Source of the DNA: Hyphococcus sp.
GTDB taxonomy: Bacteria > Pseudomonadota > Alphaproteobacteria > Caulobacterales > Parvularculaceae
Length of the DNA stretch: 64,000 nt
Reading direction: 5' to 3'
Assembly: GCA_021776415.1 (NCBI GenBank)
Contig: JAJFFY010000050.1
Location: 1 to 64,000, forward strand
Positions within the stretch are counted from its first letter, which is position 1. Each line of letters begins with the position of its first letter. The position numbers and the translations under genes were made by a program. The notes beneath the pieces were generated by a model. That model saw nothing but the letters and a program-made list of their open reading frames with translations, made no database searches and was not told the DNA's origin. Positions 54,070-60,616 of this stretch are shown piece after piece.

Positions 54070-54320
54070 GCTGGCTCGATGACATGCATCTGGTTGATCT
54101 AGATGACAGTCAAGCCATCGAGGCAACCTGCATGAAATGCCTGCACACATGCTTACAAAGTCCGATCCAGTTGCTCCTTAAAGTCAATCACCGGGATGTA
54201 ATCATGGCTGAAATTGCCCGTGAGCTAAAATGCCGCCGCCCTCATTCTGGTCATTGCGGCGCTCGGCTTTTACTTGTCAGAAATGAGAATGCTAGAGGTT
54301 TTGTGGGCGGTATGCCGTAA
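54066..54320 (+). CDS. small Cys-rich protein following the polymerase remnant
   Basis: The 84-residue protein starts at a GTG overlapping the remnant stop. SWLDDMHLVDLDDSQ is a distinct N-terminal signature. CMKCLHTC and CRRPHSGHC provide zinc-finger-like Cys spacings. The family is not known to me. Translational coupling suggests it once formed an operon with the polymerase and may now be a leftover. Confidence 0.55.
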   Translation: MSWLDDMHLVDLDDSQAIEATCMKCLHTCLQSPIQLLLKVNHRDVIMAEIARELKCRRPHSGHCGARLLLVRNENARGFVGGMP

Positions 54321-54333
54321 GCAGAGGATGCCT

Positions 54334-54573
54334 TTAAGCGTCATTTGATACGGCGGCTAATATTCTTTGAGGATCAGTTTCAATCTGCTCACAAAGCTCG
54401 ATGAATTCGATGACATCCAAACGCCGTTCACCACCCTCAATTTTAGCAATATACGATTGTGGCTGTCCCAGCCGATCAGCTACCGTCTGTTGTGTCAAAT
54501 TTGCTTCCAACCGTGCATTAGTCAGCAATTCACACAGCAGCTCATGGCGCTCTGAATAGATGGATTTCGGCAT
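54334..54573 (-). CDS. XRE family HTH regulator
   Basis: The product has 79 residues from the ATG at 54573 ([10 protein letters not shown]). [43 protein letters not shown] is a textbook Cro/C1 HTH. Ten more codons upstream are less likely coding. It may control the island genes; convergent to the small Cys-rich gene. Confidence 0.85.
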   Translation of the reverse strand: MPKSIYSERHELLCELLTNARLEANLTQQTVADRLGQPQSYIAKIEGGERRLDVIEFIELCEQIETDPQRILAAVSNDA

Positions 54574-54753
54574 ATTTGCGCTTCGACAAGTAAAACTTGC
54601 CAAAGCGCTAATCCGATATTAGAATTATCCCATATTAGGATATTTCCTGGCTAACTGGATGAAAATATAGAGAACAACTTGGGAGATATATGTTGGGAAA
54701 AGGTTGTTTCTTATCTCTCCATTTATGCTGTTGATTGTTCGGAGGGGGCTGTA

Positions 54754-55389
54754 ATGGCTAAGATAGTTGAATGCAAAACATGCGGTAAGGAGATTTCCTC
54801 CGGCGCTAAAAAGTGCCCGCATTGCGGACAAAAACGTGGAGGCATTGTTGGAAAAATCGTGATGTGGGCAATCGTTGGTGTTGTCGGGTTAGGCATAGCT
54901 ACTGCATTGTTGGGTGACCCGGACGATAGTTCAACCCGGGCCACTAAAGGTTCTCCTGCAAAACCAGAGACAATCTATTCTATTGGAGATAGCGTTAGGT
55001 CGGGTGACTTTTCCATCACAATAAATAATGTCTCAACGCGATCAAGCGTCGGTTCAAGCTTTATCGAGGAAGTGGCTGGTGACGGTGGAATATTTGTTGT
55101 TGTTAATTTTTCCTACCGCAATGAAACCCGCGAACCCGTAGGAGCATTTAGTGTTCCTGACATTGAACTACGTGATCCGCATGGCGTAAAATACAGTCAA
55201 GACATTGGTGCAAGCTCAAGTTATGCAACAGAACGTGATCTCAATACCAATGCTTTTTCTGACATAAATCCGGGCATTCAAGTCAATGATGCTTCTGTTT
55301 TTGAGGTCTCAAAATCGGCTTTTGAAATTGGCGGATGGACAGTGTACGTAGATAACGGAAGAAACGATTTTCAGGTCGTCATTCCTTAG
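54754..55389 (+). CDS. zinc-ribbon membrane protein with DUF4352-like domain
   Basis: The 211-residue protein starts at the ATG at 54754, with GGAGGGGG upstream. The zinc ribbon CKTCGKEISSGAKKCPHCGQK holds four Cys (8, 11, 22, 25). A membrane helix follows at about 31-53. The outer part IYSIGDSVRSGDFSITINNVSTRSS...FVVVNFSYRN resembles the DUF4352 Ig-like fold. Function unknown. It is 10 nt before the SH3-like gene and likely in one operon. AT-rich, as the rest of this end of the island. Confidence 0.8.
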   Translation: MAKIVECKTCGKEISSGAKKCPHCGQKRGGIVGKIVMWAIVGVVGLGIATALLGDPDDSSTRATKGSPAKPETIYSIGDSVRSGDFSITINNVSTRSSVGSSFIEEVAGDGGIFVVVNFSYRNETREPVGAFSVPDIELRDPHGVKYSQDIGASSSYATERDLNTNAFSDINPGIQVNDASVFEVSKSAFEIGGWTVYVDNGRNDFQVVIP

Positions 55390-55398
55390 GGCTTACTG

Positions 55399-56256
55399 TT
55401 GAATTTCATAGGGAAAATATTGCAAGAACGATTTTATGTTCTGATGTATTGGGTTGCTTTTCCTATTGCGTTCGCACTCCTCATTTTACCTGTTTCAGCA
55501 AAAGCAACAGCCGATGGGCCTGACTTTATGCAGGTAGACGTTGCTGCAAATGACGTTTTAAATGTACGGAGCAGGCCTGATCACAAAGCGCCAATAGTTG
55601 GTGAGCTTCATCGAGGCGAGAAAGTGCGCGTTCTAGACGAAGCTGAAAATGGTTGGCAGTTTGTGACAAACGAGCGCGCGACAGGCTGGGTGAACGGGCG
55701 TTATTTGGTCGAATACATCGCAACAGTTAAACCTGCAAGCGACCCAGATCTACATGCGGAATCGGATCTGGCACATAGATTTCGTAGTGTTGGCGAGAAT
55801 GATTGGAATGTAATTGAGAATCCTGATCCGTTTTCAGATGAGCGCTTAATTCTAAAAGGCGAGCTGAAGGAAGGTGACGGTAGAATTGATATTAGAGCAT
55901 TTTGTACTGTGAGCTTATTCCAAACACCGGCAATTCGTCTTGAGCTTGTAGCGCTTCGGGCGTCTGGCCTTCGAAGGCCCTTTAAAACGAAGCTGGAGCT
56001 GAATGAATTTATTGGTGAGTATATGGAATATACTAGAGTTCAAGTTCGAACCGCACGAGGTAAAATTCGTTCTTCAGAATTCGTGATTGGCGACTACCCA
56101 AACGAAGTCACAATTGTTATCGGAACCGACATTTTCAACCCAGCAGAGTTACCGATATTGGTTGGATTGGAATTTATCGATGCCCGAGGTAGCATTGAAA
56201 TCCCGAACAACTCTGTCGTCTCATCATTCAGTTCAGAATGTGATCAGCAAAATTAA
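55399..56256 (+). CDS. exported SH3-domain protein
   Basis: The 285-residue protein has a TTG start and a membrane/signal segment (YVLMYWVAFPIAFALLILPVSAKA). An SH3b module follows at about 45-110 (VLNVRSRPDHKAPIVGELHRGEKVRVLDEAENGWQFVTNERATGWVNGRYL). The C-terminal about 150 residues are beta-rich and unrecognised. Bacterial SH3 domains often bind cell-wall peptides; the role here is unknown. Paired with the DUF4352-like gene. Confidence 0.8.
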   Translation: MNFIGKILQERFYVLMYWVAFPIAFALLILPVSAKATADGPDFMQVDVAANDVLNVRSRPDHKAPIVGELHRGEKVRVLDEAENGWQFVTNERATGWVNGRYLVEYIATVKPASDPDLHAESDLAHRFRSVGENDWNVIENPDPFSDERLILKGELKEGDGRIDIRAFCTVSLFQTPAIRLELVALRASGLRRPFKTKLELNEFIGEYMEYTRVQVRTARGKIRSSEFVIGDYPNEVTIVIGTDIFNPAELPILVGLEFIDARGSIEIPNNSVVSSFSSECDQQN

Positions 56257-56460
56257 CTCGATCGTCTATGATTGAAAGAATCCAAGTTGATCAGCTTCCC
56301 GAAACATTAGGCATTGAAGGCTCGAGATATCCGCTATAACTTCCTTGGTACAAACTGAGCGTAGCATCAACAGCATGACTCTCGTTTTGAATGAAGGAAT
56401 CAAAAGGCATAAGTAAATTAATTTTCAACAATAAGATATTCATGATTGGGAGATTTTGGT

Positions 56461-56802
56461 ATGGATATTTTTGAACAACTCTGGACTAGTGCTACAAGTC
56501 GGGAAATTATACTTCTACTGATTGGATTTTTATCTGGCATTGTTATTGTGAGGTGGCGGATCGAAATCAAGAAACCAATCGTCAAGTCGCAATTGGACAA
56601 AGCGCAAACCCGTTCTACTCAAGATATGCATGAGCTTCGTAAAATAGTCTCGCGTTTGGAAAAGCGGCTTTCGATTTTTAATGCGGAGTTTAATGAGTTC
56701 AAACAGGAAATTGAAGAGATTGAAATATATCAGCACGTGCCTAATATCATTGGTGACGCAAAGCATGACGTATCAAAATTGCGTGATGATGTTTCTCAAT
56801 AA
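56461..56802 (+). CDS. small membrane-anchored coiled-coil protein
   Basis: The product has 113 residues from the ATG at 56461. The N-terminal helix SREIILLLIGFLSGIVIV is a membrane anchor. The rest is a charged coiled coil (LRKIVSRLEKRLSIFNAEFNEFKQEIEEIEIYQ) followed by a polar end. GGGAGATTTTGGT upstream offers a ribosome site. I do not recognise the family. The gap 56257-56460 contains no gene I can support. Confidence 0.65.
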   Translation: MDIFEQLWTSATSREIILLLIGFLSGIVIVRWRIEIKKPIVKSQLDKAQTRSTQDMHELRKIVSRLEKRLSIFNAEFNEFKQEIEEIEIYQHVPNIIGDAKHDVSKLRDDVSQ

Positions 56803-57653
56803 TTGAGTGACGTGCTTCACATGTCCTGGACCAATTGAAGCTGGAATTTTCCAATCATAGCCCGTTGGATAGGTGAATGAGTAATTCGAACGGTAGATTA
56901 ATAAGAATTGATTCTGGTCTATATAGGTCCCTATTAAAAACCAAATCTTCAACATGACTCTAATCCAATTAATGATATCAAAACTAAAGAAACGGCGTTA
57001 GCCGTAAACTTGCGAAGCAAGTTTTTAATGGACATTTTCTGAATCATAGCATCTATAAAAATATTATTATTATGTGTGTCTGGATTTCAAAGTGAAGTTA
57101 GAATTTTTTGAAATCCAATTTACTTGATGTGAACTAGAATTATTACAGTCGCTTTGCTCCTGTAATCTCATTCGCTTCGCTCATTCGTTTTCTATAAATG
57201 ATTGAATCTGGGTGTCTGAATGGGTAGTTTTGGACACACTTTTCCTTCCGCCAGGAAAAGTGTTCCGAAAATACCTGAATGGTATAGCCCCATCACACAC
57301 CATAAGAACAACCCCAAAGGGGAAACGGCGGTTTGCCGGTCTCGTTTTATGTTCCACTTTATTCAAACGGAACCATTAAAGGTGCTATGGTGTGACGACC
57401 CTTCAATGGTGGAGGTTGGCTTTTTCTCAGAGCCTCCATCGTGCTTCAAACGCATGCGCGCTTATCTGCTCTTTTACGCTTTGGTGTAAGTTTTTCTTTT
57501 GGCACCCTTTCTGAAATCCGGCTCAATTTCGACGAAGTTACCTTCGCTGCCTCGACAGATTTGGGTCGCACTCACAACCTATTTAAATTACTTACTGTAC
57601 TTATTTATACAAATAGAACTCGCTAAGCGATATTTTCAAAAAAATATTTTAAA
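56803..57653. other. gene-poor AT-rich stretch with small inverted repeats
   Basis: I see no convincing gene in these 850 bases; frames of 60-89 codons lack ribosome sites and protein-like composition. Inverted repeats stand out: ACGGC/GCCGT with AAACTTGC/GCAAGTTT plus T5 (56992-57028, terminator-like), ATTACAG/CTGTAAT (57142-57166), and ACACTTTTCC/GGAAAAGTGT (57236-57263). Several repeat loops contain GCTTCGC- or CGAAGC-like cores. It may be degraded mobile DNA. Confidence 0.55.
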
Positions 57654-57905
57654 TCATTTTGGAGTCACCCAGTTTCGTGCCTTCACAAATTGCTGAATAT
57701 CTTTTTGGCTGTATATTCGCCCCGTTTCCTTCACGGCTCCAAACTTTTGCCTCCATAATCCTCTATAACGTTTTGTTTCTTTTATTTTGCGCGCCCTCAC
57801 GGGGTTTTCAGCTGATTTATCAAAGCTCTCAAGATTTTGCTGGCGCTTTTGTAACTTCATTTCTCTTATCCAAGCTTCAAAGGATTTTTCGTTTGTTGTC
57901 GTCAT
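57654..57905 (-). CDS. small basic hypothetical protein next to the excisionase
   Basis: The product has 83 residues from the ATG at 57905, with GGAAAATT before it. It is charged and basic (FEAWIREMKLQKRQQNLESFDKSAENPVRARKIKETKRYRG), with a hydrophobic-poor end. Not recognised. It follows the AlpA-like gene on the same strand and is probably cotranscribed, as in many integrative elements. Confidence 0.55.
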   Translation of the reverse strand: MTTTNEKSFEAWIREMKLQKRQQNLESFDKSAENPVRARKIKETKRYRGLWRQKFGAVKETGRIYSQKDIQQFVKARNWVTPK

Positions 57906-57983
57906 TAATTTTCCTTGTAGCATGAGAATGAAAGCTAATCTTGCTCTCAAGACTGGTTTGTTATGCTGGCATGCCCAGGATGG

Positions 57984-58178
57984 TTAACCCTGGTATCTGT
58001 CAATTGAATAACCGGTATGTTGCGTTGCCCACTCAAAAACATCTTGTTCGCGGTAAAGGACTTGCCTACCGCACTTTAGATATGGTGGGCCTGTGCCATT
58101 GCGTCGAAGCCTATATAATGTTGTTCGTGAGACCTTCAGCTTTTTGCTGAGGTCTAAAATCGATAAGTAGTTTAGCAT
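57984..58178 (-). CDS. AlpA-like excisionase / MerR-type HTH protein
   Basis: The 64-residue protein has a winged HTH: LSILDLSKKLKVSRTTLYRLRRNGTGPPYLKCGRQVLYREQDVFEWATQ. This is the AlpA/excisionase pattern (HTH_17). Such proteins serve as recombination directionality factors and activate excision of islands. Its position near the right att copy, opposite the integrase at the left, supports this. 1 of 2 genes in its operon. Confidence 0.85.
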   Translation of the reverse strand: MLNYLSILDLSKKLKVSRTTLYRLRRNGTGPPYLKCGRQVLYREQDVFEWATQHTGYSIDRYQG

Positions 58179-58495
58179 CTAATATTTTTAATTGTGGTTT
58201 TGAGCTGCACATCTAGAAGCCGATCGAAACACGCTCTTATATCTATTTATACAAACGCCTCGGCAAAATTGGTGATTCTCGAAATTTTTTTGGATTTATT
58301 TTTAATTTGCTTCGGAAGTGTCCGAATTTGGACAGGCGATAGTGCTTTAGAGTAACGCCAAGAGCGTTATCCATTTAGGTGCGTAAATTACCCCTAAAGG
58401 GTGCCACAAAATATTGTTTTGTTCGAACGCTTGAAATTGAAAATATTGTTCTATATCATAAGGTTATGCACCAAATAGAGTTTCGATATATACTG

Positions 58496-58519
58496 TGTTC
58501 GAGTCACCTATGCGCACCA
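58496..58519 (+). repeat. right att-like direct repeat
   Basis: TGTTCGAGTCACCTATGCG is identical to the tRNA-Thr 3' end at 44309-44327, followed by CACCA after loss of one G. It marks the probable right end of the island. The stretch 58179-58495 contains no gene I can support; it holds the AlpA promoter region. Confidence 0.8.
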
Positions 58520-58629
58520 GTGCAGAATTTTTTAACATCCACACTCATCCAATAACAAAGCAATAACAATACACTAAGTGTACTTTTCGTCTTATGCCAT
58601 CCAAACACGTCCTTTAAGGTTGGGGGTAT

Positions 58630-58671
58630 TTGGGGGTATTCATGATTCCTCAAATTGGCGATACCCCCAAA
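58630..58671. repeat. inverted repeat TTGGGGGTAT / ATACCCCCAA upstream of the P4-type integrase remnant
   Basis: TTGGGGGTAT (58630-58639; also a preceding partial copy) pairs with ATACCCCCAA at 58661. Such G-tract repeats are found at the tRNA-proximal ends of P4-like elements. Confidence 0.5.
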
Positions 58672-59045
58672 ATGCTATCTGCTCTTCAAATCAAGAACGC
58701 ACCGCCCAAGAAGAAGCCATACAAGCTTTCGGATGGCGGTGGTCCCCACCTTCTGATCAGCCCTAAAGGCTCGAAGTTGTGGCGTCTCAAATATCGTTAT
58801 CTCGGTAAGGAAAAGCTTCTGTCGTTGGACGTTATCCAGACCTCAGTCTTGCAAAAGCAAGGAAGGCGCGAGAATCCGCACGGGAAATGATTGCAGAAGG
58901 GCTGGACCCCGGCGCGGAAAAGAAGAGAACGCGAGAAAACCAGCTGCGTGAACGTGAGCAGACCTTTGAGTGGTTGGCGTGCAATTATCCTGAAAAGCAG
59001 GCAAGGGAGGGCCGGGCGCCATCAACCCTCAAGAAAAATCGCTGG
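58672..59045 (+). pseudogene. P4-type tyrosine integrase remnant, frameshifted and truncated
   Basis: MLSALQIKNAPPKKKPYKLSDGGGPHLLISPKGSKLWRLKYRYLGKEKLLSL is the DUF4102 N-terminus of P4-like integrases. The frame then breaks near 58826: read one base off, LAKARKARESAREMIAEGLDP continues the protein. It stops making sense after STLKKNRW, so the catalytic domain is gone. It lies directly right of the second att copy and is the trace of another element. Confidence 0.85.
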
Positions 59046-59200
59046 GTCGTACGGCAGGGTAATTTCTGGGCTTCAGTTTCACGGCAGTTAGTTTTCCGTT
59101 GCGCGGGTTTGCAACATCATCGGGATTTTTTCTGTGCGATTAACGATGAAGATTATTGCGAATTGAGTATTCCGTGAGAAATCTGGACCTAAATTGAGCG

Positions 59201-59962
59201 CTACCATTTGTTGAGGAGTGCGCGTTCTTCATCAGCATCGAGTGGTTCATCTAAAATGAGGCCGTCAACAAACTCATCAAATTGGGCGTTGAAGCCAGCG
59301 GATGCGGTAGAATAGCCGCCACTGCTTACATTTTTTGCAGGCACAAGAGCGACAAGCTGGATTTCCCAGGTTGTTGTTTTGCGGCAGGCCACTGCACGGC
59401 TTGTCATTTCGTGCTGCGTCACTGTGAACTCCCGGCAATAATCGTCATTTATGGACATAAATGTCAGTGACGGCGTAATCGCGGCATCGTTTGTGGCATT
59501 GATAATATATGTATCAAGGCTCGCGACTTTCTCAAGCGCATGATGAAGAGGACTGGTTTTATCAATAACGCCAGCAGCCAGAATCTTGTCACGTTGTATG
59601 GTTGTGCTTTTCGACGTGATTTGCATACCCAAACCAAGCCCAACAACAAGCATCATGGATGCAGCGATTGGCATCGCCCACTGCTGCGCTGCTTTTGGCA
59701 GGTGATGAAATGGAAAGAGCGCGATATTTTCTGGGCGCTCATCTGTATCTGTTGATTCAAGCATATCAAGCACGGCCTGTGGCATAGGCGTCTTGTCAAT
59801 GTCGCTATAGGCGGCGACGATCAAATGGTTAGAGTTTTTTAGTTGCTCAACCCTTCTCGCAAGCATGGCATCTTGTTGAAGCGCCTGGCTAATCATGTCC
59901 AATTCACTATCAGCCAATTCACCATCGATATAAGCAGAGAGTTTTGCGTCCGTAATCGTCAT
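59201..59962 (-). CDS. anti-sigma factor, membrane-anchored
   Basis: The 253-residue protein has a cytoplasmic N-terminal anti-sigma domain: ITDAKLSAYIDGELADSELDMISQAL and ARRVEQLKNSNHLIVAAY, as in the RskA/anti-ECF class. A membrane helix (AMPIAASMMLVVGLGLGMQI) follows at about 92-112, then an exported domain to 253. No zinc motif (HxxxCxxC) is visible. It starts 2 nt after the sigma gene on the same transcript. It probably holds the sigma factor inactive until a signal leads to its release or cleavage. Confidence 0.88.
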   Translation of the reverse strand: MTITDAKLSAYIDGELADSELDMISQALQQDAMLARRVEQLKNSNHLIVAAYSDIDKTPMPQAVLDMLESTDTDERPENIALFPFHHLPKAAQQWAMPIAASMMLVVGLGLGMQITSKSTTIQRDKILAAGVIDKTSPLHHALEKVASLDTYIINATNDAAITPSLTFMSINDDYCREFTVTQHEMTSRAVACRKTTTWEIQLVALVPAKNVSSGGYSTASAGFNAQFDEFVDGLILDEPLDADEERALLNKW

Positions 59963-59964
59963 GA

Positions 59965-60495
59965 TTAGGCTCCAATAGCCGCATTAGTTTCAATACCGGC
60001 GCCCTTCGCGCCAAGTGTTTTAATCAGTGCTTTGCGAGCCCTGGCGATACGGCTCATGATGGTGCCGATTGGCGCGCCCAGCGCCTGCGCTGCTTCTGCG
60101 TAGGAAAAGCCCTCAAGCGCCACGAGTGATAATGCAGCGCGCTGCTCATCGGGCAACTCACCCATTGCTTTATTAACTTCGTTGAAGGCTATCTTATCCA
60201 TCATCATTTGTTCTCCATCGACCTTTTCTTCGCCGCCAATCTTGCCGCTTTCGACCGCCGCAACCCGTACTTTTCGCGACCGTATCTCGTCGATCCAGAT
60301 ATTTTTGCACACACGAAACGCCCATTTTCCCAAATTCACATCATCGGGCGCACCCTTCTTCAATATGCGTTCAACCGTCGCCTGTAGTAAGTCATCGGCG
60401 TCAGCGCGAGCGCCCGTAAGCGCATACGCATATCGGCGTAACCGCGGCAATAGCTCGACAATTCCTTGACGCAACGCGTCCGTTTTCATCGACAT
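59965..60495 (-). CDS. ECF RNA polymerase sigma factor
   Basis: The 176-residue sigma-70 family member shows region 2 (LLPRLRRYAYALTGARADADDLLQATVERILKK, LGKWAFRVCKNIWIDEIRSRKVR) and region 4 (LPDEQRAALSLVALEGFSYAEAAQALGAPIGTIMSRIARARKAL). There is no region 3. Either ATG at 60495 or 60489 could start it. Its promoter at 60506-60532 has the same motif as the divergent protease gene, so it is probably autoregulated. Confidence 0.95.
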   Translation of the reverse strand: MSMKTDALRQGIVELLPRLRRYAYALTGARADADDLLQATVERILKKGAPDDVNLGKWAFRVCKNIWIDEIRSRKVRVAAVESGKIGGEEKVDGEQMMMDKIAFNEVNKAMGELPDEQRAALSLVALEGFSYAEAAQALGAPIGTIMSRIARARKALIKTLGAKGAGIETNAAIGA

Positions 60496-60505
60496 TCACC
60501 CTGTT

Positions 60506-60532
60506 GACGTGCTGGGTCTCGAAATTATTCCC
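60506..60532 (-). promoter_or_regulatory. ECF promoter of the sigma gene (GGGAATA-N16-CGTC)
   Basis: On the minus strand GGGAATA (60532-60526), 16 bp, CGTC (60509-60506). The start site would fall within a few bases of the sigma ATG, giving a nearly leaderless mRNA. The matching plus-strand promoter begins 8 bp away. Confidence 0.75.
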
Positions 60533-60540
60533 TAAAATGT

Positions 60541-60567
60541 GGGAATTTTCACGGCTTTCGAAACGTC
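60541..60567 (+). promoter_or_regulatory. ECF promoter of the protease gene (GGGAATT-N16-CGTC)
   Basis: GGGAATT (60541-60547), exactly 16 bp, CGTC (60564-60567). Expected start near 60574, about 43 nt before the protease ATG. Confidence 0.75.
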
Positions 60568-60616
60568 ACCTTTACGATGTCGTATGATAGACTCAATTGG
60601 TTAAATTTGGTGAGAT

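Larger units (their letters stand above)
44309..58519. mobile_element. integrative genomic island at tRNA-Thr(CGU), carrying type II-C CRISPR-Cas
   Basis: The element is bounded on the left by the tRNA 3' end (att-like copy 44309-44327) and on the right by an identical 19-bp copy at 58496-58514. The right copy lacks one G before CACCA. An integrase is next to the tRNA and an AlpA-like excisionase near the far end, the usual island layout. Base composition falls sharply (AT-rich integrase and 54-58 kb). Cargo: CRISPR array, cas2-cas1-cas9, tracrRNA, a polymerase remnant, an XRE regulator and several small unknown genes. No conjugation or phage structural genes were seen. Confidence 0.8.

Noticed and set aside
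57220-57489. 89-codon frame in the gene-poor island stretch
   Set aside because: Contains an inverted repeat, has no ribosome site, and the encoded sequence resembles no protein family I know.
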